Below are positions 42,468 to 49,579 of a stretch of DNA of 49,579 bases, piece after piece. A model generated the notes under the pieces. That model saw nothing but the letters and a program-made list of their open reading frames with translations. It was not told where the DNA came from and searched no databases. The position numbers and the translations under genes were made by a program. The stretch comes from Rhodospirillales bacterium (GTDB lineage: Bacteria > Pseudomonadota > Alphaproteobacteria > UBA828). The stretch lies in contig JAPPMY010000279.1 in NCBI GenBank assembly GCA_028818855.1, positions 1 to 49,579 on the forward strand. The letters run 5' to 3'. Each line of letters opens with the position of its first letter. Position 1 is the first letter of the stretch.

Positions 42468-43616
42468 CTAGTGGCGGCCGCGCGCCTCGATGGGCCAGAT
42501 GTCGACCAGGGTGTCACCGCGCACGCAGTGGTAGTGGTCGTAGAGGTTCACCGTGGGGTCGCAGTGCGGCACGATGCACTCGAGGGCCGCGCCGATGGCG
42601 AGCCGTTCGTTGGCGCTGGCGAAGACGATGCGCCCGTGCTCGTCGCCGAAGAACTTGTAGTGAGCGCCGATGGGGACGCCGGTGTGGAAGCGCGGCAGCG
42701 GCCCGTCGGTGGCGAAGCACTTGAGGCCGGCATCCATGGTGGCGCTGCCGTCATGGCTCGCCGAGACCACCGTGGCGCGGACGAAGAGCGCCGGCTCGAA
42801 GCGCCAGTCGCCGCCGCCCCGCGCCTGCACGTCGAGGTATTCGACGTCCATGACCGCGTAGGAGCCGACCTGCAGCTCCGTCATCAGCCCGATTTCCGGG
42901 TCGATGTCGTGGGTGCCCGTGCCGGCGCCGGTGACGATGGGCACCTCGATGCCCTTCTCGACGAGGCTGTCGCGGGCGTCCCGAAGCGGCGCCAGGTTGT
43001 CGTGGGAGGACGCGCGGCGGTCGCCGAAATCCTCGATGTGCTGGACGTGCCCGGCATAGCCCTGAATCCCGCGGAAGCGGAGGCTCGCGCTCGCGTCCGC
43101 CGCCTCCGCCATGGCCACCGCCGTCGCCGCGTCGCGGGTGCCGGTGCGGTGCAGGCCGACATCGACGTCGACCACCATGTCGAGCACGAAACCGGAGGCC
43201 GCGGCGGCGGCCTCCAGGGCGCGCAGGTTGTCCATGTCGTCCGCCGTCACCATGAGCGACTCGTTCTCCCGGCGGAGCGCCATGAGGCGGTTGATCTTGG
43301 CCGGCGCCACGACCGGCGAGGTGATGAGCAGCCCGTCGATCCCGCCTGCCGCCAGCGCCTCCGCCTCGCCCAGCGTGGCGCAGCAGATGCCGAGCGCGCC
43401 GGCATCGAGCTGGCGCCGCGCGATCTGCACGCTCTTGTGCGTCTTCGCGTGGGGGCGGATCGCGACGCCCTGATCCGCAGCGTAGGCTGCCATCGCGGCG
43501 ATGTTGCGCTCCATCGCGTCGAGATCGAGCACCAGCGCCGGCGTGATGAGCCGGGCCCGCGATTCGCGCTCGTCGATCAGTGATTCGTTCGGCCCAAGGG
43601 CCTCCGATGCCGTCAT
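42468..43616 (-). CDS. DSD1 family PLP-dependent enzyme (D-threonine aldolase/D-serine dehydratase-like)
   Basis: A 382-residue fold-type III PLP enzyme. TPALVLDLDAMERNIAAMAA and IRPHAKTHKSVQIARRQL hold the PLP-binding Lys in the alanine-racemase-like barrel. The C-terminal domain has VPHCDPTVNLYDHYHCVRGD with the His, Cys and Asp that bind metal in this family. The reaction is likely an aldol split or dehydration of a D-3-hydroxy amino acid. It lies first in a three-gene run with the two ABC ATPases and diverges from denD. Confidence 0.9.
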   Translation of the reverse strand: MTASEALGPNESLIDERESRARLITPALVLDLDAMERNIAAMAAYAADQGVAIRPHAKTHKSVQIARRQLDAGALGICCATLGEAEALAAGGIDGLLITSPVVAPAKINRLMALRRENESLMVTADDMDNLRALEAAAAASGFVLDMVVDVDVGLHRTGTRDAATAVAMAEAADASASLRFRGIQGYAGHVQHIEDFGDRRASSHDNLAPLRDARDSLVEKGIEVPIVTGAGTGTHDIDPEIGLMTELQVGSYAVMDVEYLDVQARGGGDWRFEPALFVRATVVSASHDGSATMDAGLKCFATDGPLPRFHTGVPIGAHYKFFGDEHGRIVFASANERLAIGAALECIVPHCDPTVNLYDHYHCVRGDTLVDIWPIEARGRH

Positions 43617-43644
43617 CCTCGCCCCCGTCGCAGCGCCATTGCCG

Positions 43645-43670
43645 CTCCGCCCGCACCGGGTGCGGCGGAG
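43645..43670. promoter_or_regulatory. Stable hairpin between DSD1-family gene and denD
   Basis: Arms CTCCGCC (43645-43651) and GGCGGAG (43664-43670), extended by GCAC/GTGC around a CGG loop with a one-base bulge. It lies 29 bases upstream of the DSD1 start and could be in its leader. Its role is not known. Confidence 0.35.
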
Positions 43671-43706
43671 GCAGCGCGTACATCATCCGCATACCGGCGT
43701 GCCATG

Positions 43707-43723
43707 CCAATAGGATATGTTGG
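43707..43723. promoter_or_regulatory. Candidate operator in the DSD1/denD divergent region
   Basis: CCAATAGGATATGTTGG is a 17-base near-palindrome (6-base arms, one mismatch) and A+T rich against its surroundings, 35 bases upstream of the denD start. Such sites are common for GntR or LacI type regulators of sugar-acid genes, but no regulator gene is in the window. Confidence 0.3.
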
Positions 43724-43757
43724 GCACGAACGCAGACCGAGCGGCGGGAGAGCACGC

Positions 43758-44747
43758 ATGAAGGTGGTGATCACGGGGGGACTGGGCTTCCTCGGGCAGA
43801 GGCTCGCGCAGGCGCTGCTGGAGCGGGGAACGCTGACCGGCGCATCGGGCGCGGAGGAGCGGATCGACGCGTTGATCCTCTTCGACGCCGTCGTGCCGGA
43901 CAAGCCGCCGGCGGGCCTGGACGACGCGCGCGTCTCGCTGGTCGCGGGCGACGTGTCCGACGGGGAGACGATACGCGCACTCATCGCGGGCGACTCGCTC
44001 TCGGTCTTCCACTTCGCCTCGGTGGTGAGCGCCGGAGCCGAGCAGGACTTCGACCTGGCGCTTAGCGTGAACCTCACCGGCGGCCTCAACGTGCTCGAGG
44101 CCTGCCGCGCGGCGCCGGGGCAGCCGCGCCTCGTCTTCACCAGCAGCATCGCGGTCTATGGCGGCAGCGCCCTGCCGGGAACTATCTCCGATACGACCAA
44201 GATCACGCCGCAGGGGACGTACGGCGTGACCAAGGTGATAAACGAGCACCTGGTGGCGGACTACACCCGCAAGGGCTGGCTGGACGGGCGCGGCGGCAGG
44301 CCGCCCACGGTGATCGTGCGGCCGGGCAAGCCCAACAAGGCGGCCTCCGGCTTCGCCAGCGGGCTCTTCCGCGAGCCGCTCGCCGGCGTGGACCACGCGC
44401 TGCCCGTGAGCCGGGACACGCGGATCGTCCTCGGCGGCTACCGCACCATCGTGGACAGCCTCGTCGCCCTGCACGAAGTGCGGAGCGAAGCCCTCGGCGA
44501 CGACCGCACCATCAACCTGCCGTCGTTCTCGGCGACGGCAGGCGAGATGGTGGCGGCGCTGGAGCGCGTGGGCGCGGGCCGCAGGCTGGGCTCCGTCATC
44601 GACGCGCCCGATCCGGCGGTGCAGCGGCTCGTCGGCTCCTGGCCGGGCTACGCGAAGGCGGATCGGGCGGCGGCCCTCGGCCTGCCGCAGAACCCGCCGC
44701 TCGACGAGGTCGTGCGCCAGTACGTCGAGGACTACGTGGAGGGGTAA
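43758..44747 (+). CDS. denD: NAD-dependent epimerase/dehydratase family protein, D-erythronate dehydrogenase (DenD)-like
   Basis: A 329-residue extended SDR. MKVVITGGLGFLGQRLAQAL is the NAD motif, VFHFASVVSAGAEQDFDLAL and FTSSIAVYG follow, and TYGVTKVINEHL gives the catalytic Tyr and Lys. VIVRPGKPNKAASGFASGLFREPLAG is characteristic of the DenD group, which oxidises D-erythronate at C2. The kinase (DenK), isomerase and decarboxylase genes of that pathway are not here, so the substrate is inferred. ATG 43758 has GGGAG upstream. Confidence 0.83.
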   Translation: MKVVITGGLGFLGQRLAQALLERGTLTGASGAEERIDALILFDAVVPDKPPAGLDDARVSLVAGDVSDGETIRALIAGDSLSVFHFASVVSAGAEQDFDLALSVNLTGGLNVLEACRAAPGQPRLVFTSSIAVYGGSALPGTISDTTKITPQGTYGVTKVINEHLVADYTRKGWLDGRGGRPPTVIVRPGKPNKAASGFASGLFREPLAGVDHALPVSRDTRIVLGGYRTIVDSLVALHEVRSEALGDDRTINLPSFSATAGEMVAALERVGAGRRLGSVIDAPDPAVQRLVGSWPGYAKADRAAALGLPQNPPLDEVVRQYVEDYVEG

Positions 44748-44752
44748 CCCGG

Positions 44753-45640
44753 CTACTGACGCCTGGCGCCGAACGCGCCGACGATGTTCGACTGCTCGAA
44801 GATGCCCGCCGCCTCGACGTGGCCGGGACCGTAGAAGCCGCCCTGGATGCGGTTGCCGGTCAGGCCGGCTTCGAACGTCCCCCCCGAGCCAGTCCGAACG
44901 TTCTGGAACATCACCGTCCGCGTCGAGTGCGCCGCGCCGCGGTCGACGTTCGTGATTCTTCTGAAGGCGATGTCGAGCGAATCGACGTTCAGGTCGTAGT
45001 CCAGGGTTGCGTCTCCCAGCAGCCGATCACCGCGGCTGCTCCCGGTGGCGGGCGTTCCGACCATGAGGCCGCGCCACGTTGCGTCCGCGGTCGGCCGCGT
45101 GCCCGCGAGGTCGCCGCCGGCCAGGCCGTATCGACCGTGCAAGATGACGTCCCGTTCCCTCAGGCGCTCGGTCTGGACCACGAACGAGCCATGGTCCATC
45201 CAGGCGCCGAACGCCGTGAGGTAGCCATCCGAGCGCTCTCTCGTCCCCGACACCAGGGTGATGCCATGCCTGGTTCCAACCGCCACGGTTTCAGCGGCCC
45301 CGAACTCAAGGTCAGTTAGTCGTATGGTCTGGGTGAATCCGGTCGTGGGTTCCGACATCGTGCATCGGGTCCCGGAGCAACGGGCCCGGAGGCGAAACGT
45401 GGGAAGGTCGAAATGGTCCGTTTCGCCGTGCGTCGTGGATATGATCAGCGAGTCCGAGCGGGAGATGATGGCCGGTGCGCGCGCCGTCTGCGCCGCAGGC
45501 GTTTCGGCCGGCGCCGACAGGCCGGTCAGGTCTCTGACGCTTGCGGGGTCGAGCGTCGGCGGCTCTTCATCGTCTGTGCACGCACCGAGGAGCAGCAACC
45601 CTGCGGTGGCCGCCAGGACGGTGACGATTCGAAATCTCAC
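44753..45640 (-). CDS. Transferrin-binding-protein-like surface lipoprotein (TbpB barrel domain)
   Basis: A 295-residue lipoprotein. The signal MRFRIVTVLAATAGLLLLGAC has a lipobox with Cys21, followed by an acidic Asp-Asp-Glu-Glu stretch and a Pro/Ala linker. The C-terminal region ends GNRIQGGFYGPGHVEAAGIF and IVGAFGARR, the hallmark of the TbpB-type beta barrel found in Slam-exported lipoproteins. It could bind a host protein, haem or another ligand at the cell surface. No TonB receptor or Slam gene is next to it. Its G+C is a little lower than that of its neighbours. Confidence 0.75.
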   Translation of the reverse strand: MRFRIVTVLAATAGLLLLGACTDDEEPPTLDPASVRDLTGLSAPAETPAAQTARAPAIISRSDSLIISTTHGETDHFDLPTFRLRARCSGTRCTMSEPTTGFTQTIRLTDLEFGAAETVAVGTRHGITLVSGTRERSDGYLTAFGAWMDHGSFVVQTERLRERDVILHGRYGLAGGDLAGTRPTADATWRGLMVGTPATGSSRGDRLLGDATLDYDLNVDSLDIAFRRITNVDRGAAHSTRTVMFQNVRTGSGGTFEAGLTGNRIQGGFYGPGHVEAAGIFEQSNIVGAFGARRQ

Positions 45641-45724
45641 GAAGGGCCTCTCCTTCGAAAAGACGCTCCCCGCCGCATGTCGAGCCGGATGCGCGCAAGC
45701 CGTGCCACCGGCACGAGGGCCGGG

Positions 45725-46624
45725 CTACGCCGCCTGGCGAATGTCCTCCACCCGGGTGCCGTGCCAGCCTTCCTCGCGCTTGCTCCAGTAGCGGGACTGG
45801 ATGCGGCTGGTGACGAGGCCGGCGTGGCCGTTGCCGATGGGCTTGTCGCCGAGGCGAACCACCGGCATGACGCCGCCGGCCGTCGTGCTGGCGAAAAGCT
45901 CGTCGGCCTCGCCCAGCTCTTGCGGCTCCACCCTGCGGTACGAGAAGGGGATGCGCTCCTCCTCGCAAAGCTCGGCCACGGCGCGGCGGGTGATGCCTTC
46001 CAGCACGTTGGCGTCCGGTGACGCGACCGTGCCGTCCCGCACGACGAAGATGTTGTAGCCCGGCCCCTCGGTGAGCGAGCCGTCCGCGCCCACCAGCAGG
46101 GCGTCGTCGCAGCCCTGGTCGTAAGCCTCGAAGCGGGCCTGCACGAAGTCCGCCCGGTTGTAGTTCTTATAGCGGGCGTCGATGGCCCTGGACGAGACGC
46201 GTTCGACGCCGCTCAGGTAGAGCGCGGCGCCGTTGCGGCACTTCTCCTCGCCCCAGATCCAGGCGTAGGGGGTGGCGTAGGCCACGAACTCGGGCGCGCC
46301 GAGGCGGGGGTCGCGGGTCTGGCTCTGGATCACGCCGCGGGTGAGCTGGATCTTCACGTAGCAGTTGTCGAGCCCCGTCCGCGCCACGCACTCGGCGAGG
46401 ATGCCGCGCATCTCGTCGGCGCTATACGGGTTCTCCAGCCGGAAGCCGGCGCACGAGCGGGCGAAGCGCTCAAGATGCTCGTCAAGCATGAAGAACCAGC
46501 CGGACCACGTCGACGTCACGTCGTAGACGGTGTCGCCCCAGACGAAGCCCGCATCGAAGATCGACATCTTGGCGTCCTCGGGCGAGACGTACTCGCCGCC
46601 GATGAACACGCATCCCTCGCTCAT
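45725..46624 (-). CDS. Class IV aminotransferase (BCAT/D-amino acid transaminase fold)
   Basis: A 299-residue fold-type IV PLP enzyme. FIGGEYVSPEDAKMSIFDAG FVWGDTVYD is the typical N-terminus. Lys153 in DARYKNYNRADFVQA is the PLP Lys. DDALLVGADGSLTEGPGYNI FVV and LEGITRRAV bind cofactor phosphate. The fold includes branched-chain and D-amino acid transaminases and (R)-amine transaminases; the specificity is not clear. ATG 46624 has GGGAGAG upstream and lies 11 bases after kdsA. The gene takes the place where eno is often found after kdsA. Confidence 0.88.
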   Translation of the reverse strand: MSEGCVFIGGEYVSPEDAKMSIFDAGFVWGDTVYDVTSTWSGWFFMLDEHLERFARSCAGFRLENPYSADEMRGILAECVARTGLDNCYVKIQLTRGVIQSQTRDPRLGAPEFVAYATPYAWIWGEEKCRNGAALYLSGVERVSSRAIDARYKNYNRADFVQARFEAYDQGCDDALLVGADGSLTEGPGYNIFVVRDGTVASPDANVLEGITRRAVAELCEEERIPFSYRRVEPQELGEADELFASTTAGGVMPVVRLGDKPIGNGHAGLVTSRIQSRYWSKREEGWHGTRVEDIRQAA

Positions 46625-46635
46625 CGCTCTCTCCC

Positions 46636-47475
46636 TCACGGTTTCTTGGCCAGCGCGTCGAAGGCCTGCAGGCGATCGAGCAGCGCCGGCACCTGATCCA
46701 GCGGCACCATGTTGGGGCCGTCGGACGGCGCCTCGTCCGGCGCCGGGTGGGTCTCCATGAAGACCGCGGCAACGCCCACCGCCACCGCAGCCCGCGCCAG
46801 CACGGGCACGAACTCCCTTTGCCCGCCGCTCACGCTACCCTGCCCGCCCGGCTGCTGCACGGAGTGGGTCGCATCGAACACCACGGGGCAGCCGGTCTCC
46901 GCCAGCAGCGGCAGGCTCCGCATGTCGGACACCAGCGTATTGTAGCCGAAGCTCGCGCCGCGCTCGCACACCAGCACGCGGGAGTTGCCGGCACCGGTGA
47001 TCTTCGCCACCACGTGGCGCATGTCCCAGGGTGCCAGGAACTGGCCCTTCTTCACGTTGACCGCCTTGCCGGTGGCGGCCGCGGCCAGCAGGAGATCGGT
47101 CTGGCGGCAGAGGAAGGCCGGAATCTGCAGCACGTCCACGGCCTGCGCCACCGCCAGGCACTGCTCCGGCAGGTGCACGTCGGTCAGCACAGGGCAGCCG
47201 TGAGCCGCACCTACCGCCTCCAGGATGGCGAGGCCCTCCTCCATGCCGATGCCGCGCGGGCTCGCGGACGAGGTGCGGTTGGCCTTGTCGAACGAGCTTT
47301 TATAGACAAACGGCATGCCGCGCGCCGCCGTCATTGCGACGAGCGCCTCCGAGACGCGGAGCGCGTGATCGCGCCCTTCGATCGCGCACGGGCCGGCGAT
47401 GAGCGCAAGCGGCAGCGCGTTGCCCACCTCGAAGGAGCCGATCGCCACCCGGCCTGAGGCGGGCGCCTCGCTCAC
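46636..47475 (-). CDS. kdsA: 3-deoxy-8-phosphooctulonate synthase
   Basis: Condenses arabinose 5-phosphate with PEP to Kdo-8-phosphate for the lipopolysaccharide core, so the organism should make LPS. The 279-residue protein has [69 protein letters not shown] and [12 protein letters not shown]. Cys30 in AGPC, where E. coli has Asn, marks the metal-dependent class. The GTG start at 47475 follows pyrG by 18 bases; pyrG-kdsA is a common pair in this class. Confidence 0.96.
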   Translation of the reverse strand: MSEAPASGRVAIGSFEVGNALPLALIAGPCAIEGRDHALRVSEALVAMTAARGMPFVYKSSFDKANRTSSASPRGIGMEEGLAILEAVGAAHGCPVLTDVHLPEQCLAVAQAVDVLQIPAFLCRQTDLLLAAAATGKAVNVKKGQFLAPWDMRHVVAKITGAGNSRVLVCERGASFGYNTLVSDMRSLPLLAETGCPVVFDATHSVQQPGGQGSVSGGQREFVPVLARAAVAVGVAAVFMETHPAPDEAPSDGPNMVPLDQVPALLDRLQAFDALAKKP

Positions 47476-47493
47476 ATCGCCCTCGTTTCGCCC

Positions 47494-49122
47494 CTAGACC
47501 AGCCGCGCCTGCTTGACCGCCGCCTCGATGAAGGAGGCGAAGAGCGGATGCGGCTGGAACGGGCGCGAGGTCAGCTCGGGGTGGAACTGCACGCCCACGA
47601 ACCACGGGTGATCGGGGCGCTCGACGATCTCTGTCAGCGCGCCGTCGGGCGAGAGGCCCGCCACCCGCATGCCGGCGTCGTCCAGCCGCTCGCGGTAGCC
47701 GATGTTCATCTCGTAGCGGTGGCGGTGACGCTCGAATATCCGCTCCTGGCGATAGACCGAGCGCACCCGGCTTCCCTTCTCCAGCACCGCCTCGTAGGCG
47801 CCGAGCCGCATCGTGCCGCCAAGGTTGTCGCCGGCGTTGCGGCGCTCCACCTCGCCGTTCCGGTCCCACTCGGTCATGAGGCCGATCACCGGGTCGTCGC
47901 AGGGGCCGAACTCGGTGGAGCCCGCGCCCGCGATGCCGGCGACGTTGCGGGCGGTCTCGATCACCGCGAGCTGCATGCCGAAGCAGATGCCGAAGTAGGG
48001 GACGCGGCGGGTGCGCGCGTACTTCACCGCGGCGATCTTGCCCGGCACGCCGCGCTCGCCGAAGCCGCCCGGCACCAGCACGCCGTGCACGGATTCGAGG
48101 GCGCTGGCGGAACCGTTGGTCTCCAGCTCGTCGGCCTCGATCCAGCGGGTATCGACGCGGACGCTGTTCGCGACACCGCCGTGGGTCAGCGCCTCGAACA
48201 GCGACTTGTAGGCGTCCCTGAGCCCGGTGTACTTGCCGACGACGGCGATCGCCACCTCGCCCTCGGGCGAGCGCGTGCGCTTGACGATCTCTTCCCACGC
48301 GGAGAGGTCGGGCGCCGGCTCTTCCGCAATGCCGAAGTAGCGCATGACCTGGGTGTCGAAGCCGTGGGCGTGGTAGCTGAGCGGCACCTCGTAGATGGTC
48401 TCCACGTCGGTCGCCGGGATCACGCAGTCCTCGCGCACGTTGCAGAAGAGCGCGATCTTGCGGCGTTCGGACTCGGGGATCGGGCGGTCGGCGCGGCAGA
48501 GGAGGAGATCGGGCCCGATGCCGATGCTGCGCAGCTCCTTCACCGAATGCTGGGTGGGCTTGGTCTTCAGCTCGCCGGCGGTCTCGATGTAGGGCGCAAG
48601 CGTCAGGTGGACGAACATCACCCGGTCGCGGCCCTGCTCGTAGGCGAACTGGCGGATCGATTCGAAGAAGGGCAGGCCCTCGATGTCGCCGACCGTGCCG
48701 CCGATCTCCACCAGCACGAAGTCCGCGCCGTCGCTGTCGCGGACGATCGCCTCCTTGATCGCGTCGGTGACGTGGGGGATCACCTGCACGGTGCCGCCGA
48801 GGTAGTCGCCGCGCCGCTCCCTGGCGATCACGGTCTGGTAGATCTGGCCCGCGGTGACGCTGTCGCTGCGGCGCGCCGGCACGCCGGTGAAGCGCTCGTA
48901 GTGGCCGAGGTCGAGGTCGGTCTCGGCGCCGTCGTCGGTGACGTAGACCTCGCCGTGCTGAAACGGGCTCATCGTGCCCGGATCGACGTTGAGGTAGGGG
49001 TCGAACTTGCGGAGCCTGACGCGATAGCCCCTCGCCTGAAGGAGCGCGCCGAGCGCCGCAGAGGCCAAGCCCTTGCCGAGGGAAGACACCACGCCGCCGG
49101 TGACGAATATGTACCGCGTCAT
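47494..49122 (-). CDS. pyrG: CTP synthase
   Basis: Makes CTP from UTP, ATP and glutamine. At 542 residues it is full length. The synthase domain begins [20 protein letters not shown] with the P-loop, then [20 protein letters not shown] and [18 protein letters not shown]. The glutaminase domain has [12 protein letters not shown], the nucleophile Cys in [14 protein letters not shown], and the His-Glu pair in [12 protein letters not shown]. It lies 128 bases after secG and 18 before kdsA, the usual secG-pyrG-kdsA order. Confidence 0.98.
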   Translation of the reverse strand: MTRYIFVTGGVVSSLGKGLASAALGALLQARGYRVRLRKFDPYLNVDPGTMSPFQHGEVYVTDDGAETDLDLGHYERFTGVPARRSDSVTAGQIYQTVIARERRGDYLGGTVQVIPHVTDAIKEAIVRDSDGADFVLVEIGGTVGDIEGLPFFESIRQFAYEQGRDRVMFVHLTLAPYIETAGELKTKPTQHSVKELRSIGIGPDLLLCRADRPIPESERRKIALFCNVREDCVIPATDVETIYEVPLSYHAHGFDTQVMRYFGIAEEPAPDLSAWEEIVKRTRSPEGEVAIAVVGKYTGLRDAYKSLFEALTHGGVANSVRVDTRWIEADELETNGSASALESVHGVLVPGGFGERGVPGKIAAVKYARTRRVPYFGICFGMQLAVIETARNVAGIAGAGSTEFGPCDDPVIGLMTEWDRNGEVERRNAGDNLGGTMRLGAYEAVLEKGSRVRSVYRQERIFERHRHRYEMNIGYRERLDDAGMRVAGLSPDGALTEIVERPDHPWFVGVQFHPELTSRPFQPHPLFASFIEAAVKQARLV

Positions 49123-49250
49123 GGACCCCTACCTTATCAAACGCGCCCGAGTCGCCACTACCTGCGAGCAGAAAATTCGGATGGCCCCTGCGGGCCGTGC
49201 CGGTCGCCTCGGCCTTCCGGCCCAGATCGCCGCCGAAACGGCGCGCAGCC

Positions 49251-49579
49251 TCACTCGGCGCGGGGGGCGGTCGGGCCGTCGTCGCCGGGGAGGTCCAGCG
49301 GCTCGATATCGGTCGGCAGGTCGAGCTCGCCCGGCAGCACGAGGGGCTCGGCCTCGATGGCGAGCGGGTCCTCCTCGACCGTATCCAGCACGGACTCCCG
49401 GTCGGACCAGCTCCCCGACAGGATGGCGAGCACCAGGCTCAGGATCATGAACGCCGCCGCGAGCCCGGCCGTCGCCCGGGTGAGCAGGTTCGCCGTGCCG
49501 CGCGCCGAGAACATGGCGCCCGGCCCGCCGATGCCGAGCGCGCCGCCCTCGCTGCGCTGGAGCAGCACGAGACCGATCA
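49251..49579 (-). CDS. secG: Preprotein translocase subunit SecG (5' end cut by window edge)
   Basis: Small inner-membrane subunit of SecYEG. The frame runs open to the edge; visible start IGLVLLQRSEGGALGIGG lacks about 15 residues of the first membrane segment. A second segment TAGLAAAFMILSLVLAILSG follows a NLLTRATA turn typical of the family. The C-terminal tail is long, acidic and Pro/Leu rich (residues about 65 on), as in several alphaproteobacteria. It precedes pyrG in the usual order. Confidence 0.9.
   Translation of the reverse strand, partial: IGLVLLQRSEGGALGIGGPGAMFSARGTANLLTRATAGLAAAFMILSLVLAILSGSWSDRESVLDTVEEDPLAIEAEPLVLPGELDLPTDIEPLDLPGDDGPTAPRAE

Noticed and set aside
43645..43670. 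Rho-independent terminator
   Set aside because: A stable hairpin is present, but there is no T-tract and it lies upstream of both gene starts.
1..49579. tRNA, rRNA, CRISPR array, prophage or insertion sequence
   Set aside because: No conserved tRNA arms, no regularly spaced repeats, and no integrase, transposase or phage gene was recognised on either strand.

Overview
The window is about 49.6 kb of G+C-rich DNA packed with genes, many overlapping their neighbour by 1-20 bases. Gene content and order point to a free-living alphaproteobacterium, possibly near Rhodospirillales. The evidence is a murA-DUF2948-hisG-hisD-UPF0262 block, a LexA gene with a GAAC-N7-GAAC operator, a short-form HisG, and ThrB next to RnhA. 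No rRNA, tRNA, CRISPR array or insertion sequence was recognised. One gene is cut at each edge: RNase E/G on the left and SecG on the right.

Region 1 (1-6444, minus) is a housekeeping run: murA, DUF2948, hisG, hisD, UPF0262, a low-molecular-weight phosphatase, maf and RNase E/G. Region 2 (6771-13252, minus) is for N-methyl amine and osmolyte catabolism: heterotetrameric sarcosine oxidase soxBDAG, preceded by a likely ectoine hydrolase (doeA). A GFA-family protein and a MOSC protein follow on the plus strand (13417-14794). Region 3 (14817-16487, minus) encodes a cobalt-type nitrile hydratase-family enzyme. Its beta subunit is split into two separately started genes, as in thiocyanate hydrolase and toyocamycin nitrile hydratase, and an accessory protein gene follows.

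Region 4 has lexA with an SOS box, the DNA-uptake channel gene comEC, and gltX. gltX overlaps a cytosine-deaminase-like amidohydrolase, which is followed by a cyanuric acid hydrolase/barbiturase-family gene (19676-23468), so a heterocycle deamination and ring-opening pair is coupled to a tRNA synthetase gene. Region 5 (23695-27746) has an overlapping SDR/SAM-hydrolase/pentapeptide-repeat operon, a D-arginine-dehydrogenase-like flavoprotein, and rnhA downstream of thrB.

Region 6 (28778-37546, minus) is a full nitrous oxide reductase operon, nosRZDFYLX, with a Tat-exported clade I type NosZ and an FNR/NNR-like box upstream of nosR. Region 7 (37746-43616) has a 3-hydroxyisobutyrate-dehydrogenase-family gene, two toxin-antitoxin modules (TacAT and VapBC) with palindromes upstream, two ABC ATPases without permeases, and a DSD1-family PLP enzyme. 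Region 8 (43758-49579) has a denD-like dehydrogenase, a TbpB-like surface lipoprotein, a class IV aminotransferase, kdsA, pyrG and partial secG.

A composite palindromic repeat occurs twice (6587-6761 and 23526-23699), each time just past the 3' end of a minus-strand gene. The points most worth a second look are the split-beta hydratase, the gltX-coupled ring-opening pair, the SDR/SAM-hydrolase/pentapeptide operon, and the permease-less ABC ATPase pair beside the toxin-antitoxin genes.
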